Below are positions 7,495 through 16,759 of a DNA stretch of 64,000 bases, in pieces (the first letter of the stretch is position 1; every line of letters begins with the position of its first letter). The stretch is taken from positions 1 to 64,000 of the forward strand of contig NZ_JGYX01000001.1 in NCBI RefSeq assembly GCF_000741215.1, given 5' to 3'. Below the pieces are notes generated by a model, which did not search any database, was not told where the DNA came from, and worked only from the letters and a program-made list of their open reading frames with translations. Both the position numbers and the translations under genes were made by a program. This DNA is from Bifidobacterium pullorum subsp. gallinarum (GTDB taxonomy: Bacteria > Actinomycetota > Actinomycetes > Actinomycetales > Bifidobacteriaceae).

Positions 7495-9300
7495 ATGGAA
7501 GAAGCCTTGACCTCAGCGAGCAAGTGTTTTGCTCGCAAACCTGTGCCGAAATCATGGAAACGATGGGGGCTGTACCTCATTGAGTCCATGGTTCTCATCG
7601 GCCTGCTGTTCCTGATGTCTCGCCTGGTACCGGTTATGCCTTCATTCGTGATTGCGCTGCTTTGGGCGGTGCTGACTTTTGTCATGACGATCGGTCATGT
7701 TTACCGTGTCGTTGTAAAGAAGACATATCGTCAGGTCAGATATCGTGAAGGCGGTATGCACGCCCGCTTCAACAATGGGCGAATTCTGTCCATCATTATT
7801 GGATTCGTGTTTTCCGCGGTATGTTCGGCCGGATTGATCCTGAGCACTCCTCGATGGGGAACCCTCGAATGGATCCTTACCGTGATTTCGATTCCGCTGT
7901 ATATTGTCGTGTTCCTTGTCGCGGACAAGTTGTCGCGTAGGGAATATACGGAGAATTACCGTTTGTCGGGCTGTTTGTTCTGGAGCTATATCGTCGTGGG
8001 GGTGCTACTGGTTGTTTTGTATACCGTCGCCACGTTGGTACGGCCGATGACGACGTACGACAGTGCGGTTGATGCGTTCCTGGCTGCGAAGAACCCTCTC
8101 GAAGGCGCATCTTCCACGTTGGTGTCCGAGTCGGGGATATTGATGAGTTTCGTGGATGGGATGAAGCTGTATGGCATCTCGACGGCATCCCACGTGTCCG
8201 CGGCCATCTCATTCGCGATCGTGATCATCTTGTCTGTTTCCACGTTCTTCGGCATCGCGGGTTTACTGAGGGTGGCTTCCATCGATATCGGTGAGATGAA
8301 GAGGGTGTTTTCGCCTTTGCCGGCGGAGGGACAGAAGATTGCGGATCTGCATGTCAAGAAGGCGTATATCGTCGTGGCTGCGGCTATGCCTGCCGTCCTG
8401 ATCGCATCATTCGTCGGCGCCGATTCCTGGATGGCCACTGTAGCGACGACTCAAGGATATACCATGGCCGAACGATTCGTCCGTGACCAGATGGATCTTG
8501 CCATATATGTGCTCGACGGAAAATACTACGACCAGCGGGCAGTCGAAATGGTGCGTGAGGAAACCGAAAGGAAGGTCGCCAAGCTCAGCGAGAAGAATAG
8601 CGAGGTGCTAACGAATCTCATTAACGAATCGTTCGATAAGCGTCTCGAGAATGTGGATGACTACCTTGATTGGTACTACAGCCTGCCTGCCGATTACGAA
8701 CGATTGGCGAGTATGATCACCGGTTCCGCGGAGGAATTCGTAACCGATCAGTTCACCGCGCACATCGAAAACGGCATCGACGACTCCGCTATTGACGAGC
8801 AGTTGGAGCGTTACGCCGCCCAGATCGACCAATATCGCACGGATGCGGAGGAGGAGCTCGCCGCGTATGAAATGGATGACGTACCCGAATGGCTGATCGT
8901 CGAGAAGGAGGAACTGGATGACGATTTCTTCTCCGACTCGTTTGAACCGGCCCAGCGGCTACTCGATGCGAATGATCGGGTCGTGATAAGCAGTACGATC
9001 GGCCTGGCCGCCGGTGTGCTCATGAAAGCGGCATCGAAACAGTTCTTTAAGAAATTCGTAAGTCAGATCGGAAGCAAACTCGGTGCGAGCGCTATAGGAA
9101 GCGCCATCGGCGGTACTGCGGGTACCGTTGCGGGTCCACTCGGCACGGTTGCGGGGCTTGCCGCCGGTGCCGCGGTCGGAGTCGGCGTGGACGCATTGAT
9201 GTTGAACATCGACGAATGGCAGAACCGCGACGAGTACAAGGCGGAGATCGTCGAAGCCATCGAGGAACAACGCAGTGAGGTTTTGGGCGCATTGGGATAG
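7495..9300 (+). CDS. Unrecognised multi-pass membrane protein
   Basis: 601 aa from ATG 7495 (an in-frame TTG at 7456 is an alternative; neither has a strong ribosome site). I do not recognise a family. Two hydrophobic hairpins lie at ~25-70, three more segments at ~97-180 and two at ~230-310. A long acidic, charged, probably coiled-coil region follows at ~320-490 (ETERKVAKLSEKNSEVLTNL; DAEEELAAYEMDDVPEWLI). Next come a hydrophobic stretch and a Gly/Ala-rich segment at ~535-575 (GGTAGTVAGPLGTVAGLAAG) that could enter a membrane. Codon use is more A/T-rich than the neighbouring core genes, which suggests acquired DNA. A pore-forming or surface role is possible but not shown. Confidence 0.7.
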   Translation: MEEALTSASKCFARKPVPKSWKRWGLYLIESMVLIGLLFLMSRLVPVMPSFVIALLWAVLTFVMTIGHVYRVVVKKTYRQVRYREGGMHARFNNGRILSIIIGFVFSAVCSAGLILSTPRWGTLEWILTVISIPLYIVVFLVADKLSRREYTENYRLSGCLFWSYIVVGVLLVVLYTVATLVRPMTTYDSAVDAFLAAKNPLEGASSTLVSESGILMSFVDGMKLYGISTASHVSAAISFAIVIILSVSTFFGIAGLLRVASIDIGEMKRVFSPLPAEGQKIADLHVKKAYIVVAAAMPAVLIASFVGADSWMATVATTQGYTMAERFVRDQMDLAIYVLDGKYYDQRAVEMVREETERKVAKLSEKNSEVLTNLINESFDKRLENVDDYLDWYYSLPADYERLASMITGSAEEFVTDQFTAHIENGIDDSAIDEQLERYAAQIDQYRTDAEEELAAYEMDDVPEWLIVEKEELDDDFFSDSFEPAQRLLDANDRVVISSTIGLAAGVLMKAASKQFFKKFVSQIGSKLGASAIGSAIGGTAGTVAGPLGTVAGLAAGAAVGVGVDALMLNIDEWQNRDEYKAEIVEAIEEQRSEVLGALG

Positions 9301-9502
9301 GAGCCAGTCTGTTCTTCATCCACGCATGGTCTTCGCGGCAAGGCTGAACGAAGAGGCACGATATGGCGGAGCATCGACTCGGCATCGGCGTATTTCGCTG
9401 CAATGTCGTGTCGTGACATGGATGGAATACGACCGTGACGGGGGATGATTTCTGCCGCGACACGCCATTGATGAAACGCTACGTAGCCACGCTGCATGAC
9501 TC

Positions 9503-9523
9503 TCGGGTGAACATCGGGTAAAC
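9503..9523. promoter_or_regulatory. PHO-box-like direct repeat before the phosphate transporter
   Basis: TCGGGTGAAC (9503-9512) and TCGGGTAAAC (9514-9523), 11 bp apart and 9 of 10 identical. On the minus strand they read GTTCACC/GTTTACC, close to the repeated units bound by PhoP in actinobacteria. The position 40-60 bp before a PiT gene fits phosphate control. The rest of the gap 9301-9559 shows no gene. Confidence 0.5.
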
Positions 9524-9559
9524 TCAGTGTGTTCACTGTTGAAAACCTGAGCGAAAAAG

Positions 9560-11263
9560 GTGGCGAGTCCGTTGGACGTTTCATTCATGACTTTTATCCA
9601 ACAGGTCCTCACCAATCCGGCGTTGATGGTGACTACGTTGCTCACGCTCGGCGTCATCTTCGTCAACGGTTGGACCGACGCCCCCAACGCCATCGCCACC
9701 TGTGTGACCACGCGCTGCATGCGTGTACGCTCCGCGGTCATCATGGCCGCGGTCTTCAATTTCCTGGGTGTGTTCATCATGACCCAGCTGAACGCCTCGG
9801 TGGCCTCCACCATCAGCAACATGGTGGATTTCGGCGGCAACACGCATGAGGCGCTGATTGCCCTGTGCGCCGCGCTGTTCTCCATCGTCGTCTACAGCGT
9901 GATCGCTTCGCTGTTCGGCATCCCCACCTCCGAAAGCCATAGTCTGATCGCCGGCCTGTCCGGTGCGGCCATCGCCATCCAGAGCGGCATCGGCGGCATC
10001 AACATGGACGAGTGGGTCAAGGTGCTGTACGGTCTGGTGGCCAGCCTGGTCATCGGCTTCGCGATGGGCTGGGTCGTCTGCAAGCTGGTCACGGTGATCT
10101 GCGCCGGCATGGACCGCCGCCGCACCAACGGGTTCTTCAAATACGCGCAGATCGTGGGCGCCGCCTCGATGAGCTTCATGCACGGCGCGCAGGACGGCCA
10201 GAAGTTCATCGGCGTGCTGTTCCTGGGCATGGCGTTCTGCAACGGGCAGTCCAGCGTGGCCGGCGTGGTGATCCCGGTGTGGCTGATGCTGCTGTGCAGC
10301 GTCATCATGGGCCTGGGCACCTCGGTGGGCGGCGAGCGCATCATCAAGTCGGTCGGCCAGGACATGGTCAAGCTGGAGAAGTTTCAGGGCTTCTCCGCCG
10401 ACCTGTCGAGCGCGTTGTGTCTGCTGCTGATGACGGTGCTCGGCATCCCCGTGTCCACCACGCACACCAAGACCAGCGCCATCATGGGCGTCGGCGCGGT
10501 CAAGCGTCTGTCCGCCATCAACTTCGGCGTGGTCAAGGACATGATGCTCACCTGGGTGTTCACATTCCCCGGCTGCGGCATCATCAGCTACATCATGGCC
10601 AAACTGTTCATGTTCATCTTCGAACGGAATCTGCTTCACATGGCAAGAAAGAACGACGCGTTCTACTTCGACTCCTTTGACAGGAGCGCCGAATACGCCT
10701 GTCAGGCCGTGCAGCTGCTGGCGGACGTCATGCGCCATTACGACCCGGATACGCTCCAAGAGCGCATGGGGCAGATGCATGCCATCGAGCAGGCGGCCGA
10801 CGAGGTGCGTCACGCGTTGGTCGACGAGCTGGTCACCGCGTTCATCACCCCGATCGACCGCGAGGACATCGCGCTGCTCAGCGACTATCTGGACAGCGTG
10901 GTCGATGAGATCGAAGGCGTGCTGCACCGGCTGTACTACGACAACGTTCGCGAGATCCGCCCCGATGCGCTCGTCACCCTCGACAAGGTGGTCGAGGAGG
11001 TGGGCCAGATGAAGGACCTGGTCGCTGAGATGCGCCGGTTCAAGCGGTCCAAGACCCTGCGCGAGCGTGTGTTCACGATCAACCGCATCGAGCAGGAGGC
11101 GGATACGATGTTCGTGGATGCGTTGCGCACGCTGCACACCGCCGAGACCGACCCGCTGCGCGTGTTCGCCTGGCATGAGGTGTACACGCAGCTGGAGGAG
11201 TGCGCCGACGCCTGCGAGAAGGTGGCCGACGTCATCGACAACGTGGTGATGAAGAACAGCTGA
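9560..11263 (+). CDS. PiT-family phosphate transporter fused to a DUF47 (PhoU-like) domain
   Basis: Low-affinity inorganic phosphate permease of the plasma membrane. Residues ~10-355 form the PiT helices with the duplicated signature regions VNGWTDAPNAIATCV near the N-terminus and GIPVSTTHTKTSAIMGVGAV in the second half. Residues ~360-567 are an all-helical DUF47/PhoU-like cytoplasmic domain (HAIEQAADEVRHALVDELV; FTINRIEQEADTMFVDAL). In many bacteria these are two adjacent genes, so this fused form is notable but known. The start is uncertain: GTG 9560, TTG 9572 (after AAAAGGTGG) and ATG 9587 are in frame. It ends two bases before a convergent response regulator gene. Confidence 0.88.
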   Translation: MASPLDVSFMTFIQQVLTNPALMVTTLLTLGVIFVNGWTDAPNAIATCVTTRCMRVRSAVIMAAVFNFLGVFIMTQLNASVASTISNMVDFGGNTHEALIALCAALFSIVVYSVIASLFGIPTSESHSLIAGLSGAAIAIQSGIGGINMDEWVKVLYGLVASLVIGFAMGWVVCKLVTVICAGMDRRRTNGFFKYAQIVGAASMSFMHGAQDGQKFIGVLFLGMAFCNGQSSVAGVVIPVWLMLLCSVIMGLGTSVGGERIIKSVGQDMVKLEKFQGFSADLSSALCLLLMTVLGIPVSTTHTKTSAIMGVGAVKRLSAINFGVVKDMMLTWVFTFPGCGIISYIMAKLFMFIFERNLLHMARKNDAFYFDSFDRSAEYACQAVQLLADVMRHYDPDTLQERMGQMHAIEQAADEVRHALVDELVTAFITPIDREDIALLSDYLDSVVDEIEGVLHRLYYDNVREIRPDALVTLDKVVEEVGQMKDLVAEMRRFKRSKTLRERVFTINRIEQEADTMFVDALRTLHTAETDPLRVFAWHEVYTQLEECADACEKVADVIDNVVMKNS

Positions 11264-11265
11264 GC

Positions 11266-11907
11266 CTACCGCTCGCTCTTGAGCCAGGCGATGGCCAGCT
11301 GCGTGCGGTTGGTCATGCCGAGCTTGTCCAGGATTCCGCTGATGCGGTTGCGCACGGTGCCCTCCGACAGGCACAGTCGGGAGGCGATGTCACGGTTGTC
11401 GAGTCCCTGCGCGACCAGCGCGGCGATGTCCCGCTCGCGGTCGCTCAGATTCGGGAACGGATCGCTGGGCACGTCGCCGTCGTGGCGGTGGGGCCGTTCC
11501 GCCGTCAGCTTGCCGAGCACCTCGGCGCCGAGCACGACCTGACCCGCCATCACGGCCTGCAAGGCGGGGGCGACGGCGGACACGTCCTGCTTGATGAGGT
11601 ATCCACGGGCGCCGATGGCGATGGCCTCGTCGATATAGGCCCGGTCCGAGAACGTGGTCAGGAACAGGATGCGCGCGGCATGGTCGAACGCCAGGATGCG
11701 CCGGGCCGTGTCCAATCCGCTCACGCCGGGCATCTGGATATCGAGCAGCAGCACGTCCGGCCGGTGGTGCGGGCCGGATCGATAGCGTTCCACGGCGTCG
11801 GTTCCGTTGTTCGCCGTCCAGAGCACCTCGGCCGCCCCGGTGGCGGCGAGGATGGTGGCCAGCGACTGGCAGACGATGGGGTCGTCATCCACGATGGCGG
11901 TTTTCAT
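11266..11907 (-). CDS. NarL/LuxR-type response regulator
   Basis: 213 aa from ATG 11907, the start that overlaps the kinase stop (ATGA). Receiver domain: acidic pocket DDDP near the N-terminus, phosphoacceptor Asp in VLLLDIQMPG, Thr in LFLTTF, Lys in LIKQD. C-terminal LuxR-type helix-turn-helix: LSDRERDIAALVAQGLDNRD and SEGTVRNRISGILDKLGM. It is translationally coupled to the histidine kinase upstream. The pair diverges from an ABC-2 exporter, a frequent arrangement for exporters of antimicrobial compounds, so it probably controls that exporter. Confidence 0.92.
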   Translation of the reverse strand: MKTAIVDDDPIVCQSLATILAATGAAEVLWTANNGTDAVERYRSGPHHRPDVLLLDIQMPGVSGLDTARRILAFDHAARILFLTTFSDRAYIDEAIAIGARGYLIKQDVSAVAPALQAVMAGQVVLGAEVLGKLTAERPHRHDGDVPSDPFPNLSDRERDIAALVAQGLDNRDIASRLCLSEGTVRNRISGILDKLGMTNRTQLAIAWLKSER

Positions 11908-13115
11908 GCGCGTCCTCCCTCGGCGGTCCATGGTGTTTTGGGAATCGATGCGAAGACGCGCCATCCGTCGTTGAATGGTCCGCACAGCGCCGTGCCTCCC
12001 AACGCCCTGACGCGGGCCTCGATGTCGGCCAGCCCCATGCCGCGCGGAGCGGCGGCCTTGACGTGCGGCGTGCGGCCTCCGTCATCCTGCACGGTCAGCT
12101 GCCAGAAGGCGGGGAACTCGTGCAACAGCACCGACACCTGCGCGGCGTCGCTGTGATGGGCCACATTCGACACGGCCTCGCGGATCACCGCGGACAGGCA
12201 CCGCGCGACCGGCGCGGGCGCCGTCCTGATATCGTTGCGCAGCCGAACGTCGAAATCCGCCGCACCGTCGAACGCGTGCGCCGCGGCATGGATCTGCGCG
12301 GCGAAATCCGTGCCGTCATCCTCCAGATCGTGGACGGAACGGCGGATCATCGTCATCGCCTGGTCCGCCGTATCGTGGATCTGTGCGAACCCACGGGCGG
12401 CATCGTGCGCGCCGCCGGCCTCGGCCACCAGCCGGCCCGCCTCGGCCTGCATGATGGCGCGGGTGAGCAGATGGCCGACGTTGTCATGGATATCGCGGGC
12501 GATGCGCGTGCGTTCGTTGACGGTGGCCGTATGGATGGCCGCGGCGCGTTCCTCGCTGCCGTCGGCGAGCCGGATCCGGTAGCGGCGCAGCATGTCCCGG
12601 GACTCATCCTCGATCCGGGTCCTGCCGGTGTCGAGCGCGTCGCAGCGCCTCGCGGATTCCCCGAGCAGCGCACCCACCGCCGCAACAACGACGATGAGAT
12701 ACGAATCCGGACCGGCCTGCCCGCGGTCGGCACCCAACCCGAACAGGCGCATCGCCAGCGGCGCGACCCACAGCCAGCACGACACGGCCATCATCCAACG
12801 CGGCGGCCCGGCCGCACCGTTCCCGCGGGCGGGCGATGTGTCGGCCCGTACTAAGCGGAGGGGCCGCAGACGCATGGCGTCATAGGCGATCGTCGGCAGG
12901 AACCAGAGGAATTCATCGGACAGACATGCCATAACCGCGTAGCAGCCCGGCATCAGGGGACGAAGCCGTGCGGCCGGCAGCCATTCGCACAGCGACGTGC
13001 AGCAGACCGCGGCCAGCAGCGCCACGACCGAACCCGGCCGCATATCGCCGGTGAGGGTGATATGCAGGATCAGGCACAAGGCGAACATCGCGGCCTTGTC
13101 GAGGAGTGTGCGCAT
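11904..13115 (-). CDS. NarL-type sensor histidine kinase
   Basis: 403 aa from ATG 13115, chosen for the preceding GGTGGAG. The N-terminal ~170 residues contain five or six hydrophobic segments with very short loops, so sensing is probably within the membrane. Then come a HisKA_3 dimerisation box with the phosphorylated His (NERTRIARDIHDNVGHLL) and an HATPase_c domain (VIREAVSNVAHHSDA, GRTPHVKAAAPRGMGLADI). The stop overlaps the response regulator start. The divergent ABC gene starts 140 bp away. Confidence 0.9.
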   Translation of the reverse strand: MRTLLDKAAMFALCLILHITLTGDMRPGSVVALLAAVCCTSLCEWLPAARLRPLMPGCYAVMACLSDEFLWFLPTIAYDAMRLRPLRLVRADTSPARGNGAAGPPRWMMAVSCWLWVAPLAMRLFGLGADRGQAGPDSYLIVVVAAVGALLGESARRCDALDTGRTRIEDESRDMLRRYRIRLADGSEERAAAIHTATVNERTRIARDIHDNVGHLLTRAIMQAEAGRLVAEAGGAHDAARGFAQIHDTADQAMTMIRRSVHDLEDDGTDFAAQIHAAAHAFDGAADFDVRLRNDIRTAPAPVARCLSAVIREAVSNVAHHSDAAQVSVLLHEFPAFWQLTVQDDGGRTPHVKAAAPRGMGLADIEARVRALGGTALCGPFNDGWRVFASIPKTPWTAEGGRA

Positions 13116-13254
13116 GTCTCCACCATACCGTGACTTCGGGGACGGGCACGGTGACATTCGTCACGATCCGGGCGGAAACGATGACGTGTCTCACCATGCA
13201 GGCCCCGTCGGCATCCTGCATCATGGAGATACCTACACAAGACAGGAGGCAGCG

Positions 13255-15405
13255 ATGACCACATCCGTTCCATCCGCGGTCAGCGTTCATGGGCTGGTCA
13301 AACGGTACGGCGACGTGCTCGCCCTCGACTATTTCGACCTGGACGTCAGACAGGGGGAGATCTTCGGCCTGCTCGGCCCGAACGGTTCGGGCAAAACCAC
13401 CGCCATCAACTGCATCCTGGCGCTGCTGACCTACGACGCCGGGCAGGTGGGCGTCTTCGGATCGCCGATGACGCCCACCAGCTATGCGCTCAAACGACGC
13501 ATCGGCGTCGTGCCGCAGGAGGTCGCCGTCTTCTACGAGCTGACCGTCGAGGAGAACGTCGACTATTTCTGCTCCCTGTACGTGCCCGACAGACGCACCC
13601 GAACCCCCATGGTCGACGAGGCCATCGCCTTCGTGGGACTCGACGACTACCGGCGGTTCCGTCCGGGCAAGCTCTCCGGCGGTCTGCTGCGCAGGCTCAA
13701 CATCGCCTGCGGCATAGCGCACAGGCCCGACCTCATCTTCTTCGACGAGCCGACCGTGGCCGTGGACCCGCAAAGCCGCAACGCCATCCTGGAAGGCATC
13801 ATGACCCTGCGCGACCGCGGCACCACCGTCGTGTACACCAGCCACTACATGGAGGAGGTCGAGCAGATCTGCGACCGGATCCTCATCATGGACCACGGCC
13901 GGCATCTGGCGCTCGGCACCGCCGAGGAACTGAAACTCATGATCGACACCGGCGAACGCATCACCGTCCAGACCCTGGACCTCACCCCGGCCACCCTGGA
14001 GCAGGTCGACGCCCTGCCCGCGGTCATCGCGGCCACCTATGACGGCCAGCAGCTGGACATCCGCTGCCGGCGCGGCGAGACCAACCTCATCGACATACTC
14101 GGCGTGCTGGAGCGATCCGGCACCAACATCGGACACCTGACCTCGCGTCCGCCGAGCCTGAACGACGTGTTCCTCGAACTGACCGGCACGGCGCTGCGCG
14201 ACTCAAAGGAGCGGACGATGCTCACCACATTCATCGCACAGATCAAAACCATGCTGCACCGGCCGGCCATGATCTTCTGGGCGCTCGCCTTCCCGATCAT
14301 CCTGGCCACCATGTTCCACGCCATGTTCCAGAACATCGAGAGCAGCTACAGCATCGAGGCCCAGCCCATAGACATCGTGCGTGACGACGCATGGGACGGC
14401 CTGACAGGCGCGCAGGACCTCGTGGAAGCCCTGCAGGACGCCGACACGGCCGTGCTCAAGGCCACGCAGGTGCCGGACGCGGACGCGGCGCTCGCCGACC
14501 TGCGTGAGGGTCGCGCGGTGGGCTATCTGGCCGCGCGGGACGGCGAACTGGCGTTCGTCATCAGCGATTCGGCCGCGACCACGGCCGAATCGGACGGGGC
14601 CGTGGGCATAACCCTCAGCATCATCTCGGATGCCGTGGCGCGGTACAACGACACGGCGCGGCTGGGGGAGGCGGTGGGGCGGTACGCTCCCGAAGCCTTT
14701 CTGGACGACTCCTTCACCGGGCAGCTGGGGGCCACCGCGGGGTTGAGCGAGGAGATCCGGCTCACCCGCACGGCCCCGGACGAACCCGTGCGCTACCAGT
14801 TCGCACTGCTGGGCATGGCCTGTCTGATGACCATGACCCTGGCCATCGGCGCCATCAGCGAATCCCAGCCGAATCTGTCCACCCTCGGCGCGCGCCGCTG
14901 CCTGGCGCCGCTGCCGAAGTGGCGCATACTGACGGCGGGGTTCCTGGCCGCCTGGCTGGTGTCCGCATGCTGCATGAGCCTGTCATTCGTCGTCATCCGA
15001 TACGTGTTCTCGGTGGGCGTGGCCGGGCGTGAACCGTTCGCGTTCCTCGGCATCGGCGTGGCCACGTTCATGGCGTCGTCGCTGGGCTCGCTGATCGGCG
15101 CGTTGCCGAAACTGGGCGTGGGCTCGAAGGTGGGCATCTCCACCGGCATGACATGCCTGCTGTCGCTGTTCGCCGGGCTCTACGGCCAGCCGGCCATGCA
15201 GCTGGGCGACATGATCCAGCGGGAGCTGCCGCTGCTGGCGGACATCAACCCCGTCCGGCAGGTCTCCCAGCTGTTCCACGACATCCTGTATTACGACAGC
15301 CTGCAGCCCTTCGTCCGCACGGCCGCGCTGCTGGCGGGGATGAGCATCGTGTTCCTGGCCATTGCGGCGCTGATGTTGAGGAGGCAACGCTATGAACACC
15401 TTTAA
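13255..15405 (+). CDS. ABC-2 exporter, ATPase and permease in one reading frame
   Basis: 716 aa from ATG 13255 (AGGAGG at 13243-13248). Residues 1-~320 are an ABC ATPase: Walker A GLLGPNGSGKTT, signature LSGGLLRRLN, Walker B LIFFDEPTVAVDP, H-loop YTSHYMEE. Residues ~322-716 are an ABC-2 permease with one N-terminal helix, a large extracytoplasmic domain (~345-520) and five or six C-terminal helices. The junction codon TCA at 14203-14205 stands where a TGA would end a normal ATPase gene, and AAGGAG with ATG 14218 follows, so this looks like stop-codon loss. The permease may also be made separately. It probably works with the next permease and is controlled by the divergent two-component system. 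Confidence 0.85.
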   Translation: MTTSVPSAVSVHGLVKRYGDVLALDYFDLDVRQGEIFGLLGPNGSGKTTAINCILALLTYDAGQVGVFGSPMTPTSYALKRRIGVVPQEVAVFYELTVEENVDYFCSLYVPDRRTRTPMVDEAIAFVGLDDYRRFRPGKLSGGLLRRLNIACGIAHRPDLIFFDEPTVAVDPQSRNAILEGIMTLRDRGTTVVYTSHYMEEVEQICDRILIMDHGRHLALGTAEELKLMIDTGERITVQTLDLTPATLEQVDALPAVIAATYDGQQLDIRCRRGETNLIDILGVLERSGTNIGHLTSRPPSLNDVFLELTGTALRDSKERTMLTTFIAQIKTMLHRPAMIFWALAFPIILATMFHAMFQNIESSYSIEAQPIDIVRDDAWDGLTGAQDLVEALQDADTAVLKATQVPDADAALADLREGRAVGYLAARDGELAFVISDSAATTAESDGAVGITLSIISDAVARYNDTARLGEAVGRYAPEAFLDDSFTGQLGATAGLSEEIRLTRTAPDEPVRYQFALLGMACLMTMTLAIGAISESQPNLSTLGARRCLAPLPKWRILTAGFLAAWLVSACCMSLSFVVIRYVFSVGVAGREPFAFLGIGVATFMASSLGSLIGALPKLGVGSKVGISTGMTCLLSLFAGLYGQPAMQLGDMIQRELPLLADINPVRQVSQLFHDILYYDSLQPFVRTAALLAGMSIVFLAIAALMLRRQRYEHL
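14206..14220 (+). promoter_or_regulatory. Internal ribosome site and start for the permease half
   Basis: AAGGAG at 14206-14211, six bases, then ATG 14218. It begins a permease of 395 aa (MLTTFIAQIKTM...). Confidence 0.6.
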
Positions 15406-16702
15406 AGCCGCATTGCGGGTCATCTGGCGGCACCGCGCCTATCTGCTCGTCTACCTGTTCGGGCTGAGCCTGATGATGATCGTCCTGATGTCCGGCTCGG
15501 TGGCCGGCGCGCAGCAGGATGCGGCGTCCGCCGGCGTCTACGAGTCCGATAGGGCCACGGTCGCCGTGGTGGACCGCGACGGCGGTGAGGCCGGCATCGC
15601 GCAGGGGCTGCGCGAGGGGCTCTCCGCCGGTTGCGATCTGATCGCGCTAGACGATACCGAGCGCGCGCTGCAGGACGCCGTGGCCACGAACTATGTGGAC
15701 CTGATCATCATCGTGCCGGAGGGTTATGCCGCACGGTTCGCCGAGGCGGTTCGCACGGGCGGCGACGTGCCGGCGGTGCGGACCGTGACCAGCTACACCT
15801 CCGGCGTGGGGGCGATGGCGAGGATGCAGATGGAAGGGTTGCTATCGTCGCTCCGATCGGAATACCGCGCGCGGCTGGTGCATGCGGGAGTCGACACGGA
15901 CGCCGACGGGGCGCTGCTGGCGCACAGCGTGCAACGGGTGATGGACGAGGCGCAGGTCAACGGACGCGACGGCATCGCCGTGGCGCAGACGGGAACGGCC
16001 GGCGACTCCCGCACCGGGGCGTCGATGTTCGGTGTGTCGATGAGATTCGGCGGGTATCCGATTATGGCATCGATGACCGTGACCGTGGCGCTGGTGGCCG
16101 GTGTGTTCAACGCGGGTCGGGTCCGGCGCAGGCTGGCCGCGTCGGCGGAGCATCCCTCTCGGCGGGGGATGGGCGTGTTCCTGGCCTGCCTGCTGCTCGG
16201 CGTCATCGCGTCGGCCTATTACCTGGCGCTGTCGGCGCTGCTGATGCTGCCGTTGGGCACGGACGCCTCGATCGCGCCGGAGTCCTTCGCGCTGTGCGCG
16301 GTGACGGTGCTGACGTACGCGCTGATGGCCGTGGCGTTGGGATTCGCGCTCGGGCAGTGCGGCGTGTCCGAGGAGGCGGCGAACGGGTTCGCGAATGTGT
16401 TCTCGCTGATGGTCGCCTTCACCGGCGGCGCCTGGTTCCCCGCCTCGCTGATGCCGGACGCCATGCTGGTGCTCGGCCATCTGCTGCCCGGCTGGTGGTA
16501 CGGCGACGCGCTGGGCGCGGCGCTGGGACTGGGGGAGCATGCCGCCTCCGGTCCGGATGCGGGGGCGTGGGCGTCATCGACCGGTCTGGTGCTGATGTAT
16601 GCGGCCGCCTTCACCTGCGTGGGATTGGCCGTGGGCGCCATCCGGGCGCGCCGGCCGCGCTCGGATACCGCGGAGAGGACCACCGAGCTGGCCGTCGGCT
16701 GA
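15392..16702 (+). CDS. ABC-2 family permease
   Basis: 436 aa; ATG 15392 overlaps the end of the preceding gene, with GAGGAGG at 15378-15384. ABC-2 topology: one N-terminal helix (YLLVYLFGLSLMMIVLMSG), an extracytoplasmic domain to ~residue 205, then six helices (for example MASMTVTVALVAGVFNAG and LTYALMAVALGFALGQCGV). It is the likely partner of the fused exporter upstream, giving a heterodimeric transporter. The substrate is unknown. Confidence 0.85.
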   Translation: MNTFKAALRVIWRHRAYLLVYLFGLSLMMIVLMSGSVAGAQQDAASAGVYESDRATVAVVDRDGGEAGIAQGLREGLSAGCDLIALDDTERALQDAVATNYVDLIIIVPEGYAARFAEAVRTGGDVPAVRTVTSYTSGVGAMARMQMEGLLSSLRSEYRARLVHAGVDTDADGALLAHSVQRVMDEAQVNGRDGIAVAQTGTAGDSRTGASMFGVSMRFGGYPIMASMTVTVALVAGVFNAGRVRRRLAASAEHPSRRGMGVFLACLLLGVIASAYYLALSALLMLPLGTDASIAPESFALCAVTVLTYALMAVALGFALGQCGVSEEAANGFANVFSLMVAFTGGAWFPASLMPDAMLVLGHLLPGWWYGDALGAALGLGEHAASGPDAGAWASSTGLVLMYAAAFTCVGLAVGAIRARRPRSDTAERTTELAVG

Positions 16703-16759
16703 GTGCGATCGGTGGACGGTTCCGGGCCGCGCCGCCGGCCGCGATGATAGAATGCGGGC

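Noticed and set aside
7211..7555. Minus-strand frame of 114 codons before the 601-aa membrane protein gene
   Set aside because: No ribosome site, overlaps module B, the terminator and the start of the opposite gene; no family resemblance.
9581..11374. 597-codon minus-strand frame opposite the PiT gene
   Set aside because: Rich in His, Gln, Asp and Arg, typical of an antisense shadow of a membrane-protein gene.
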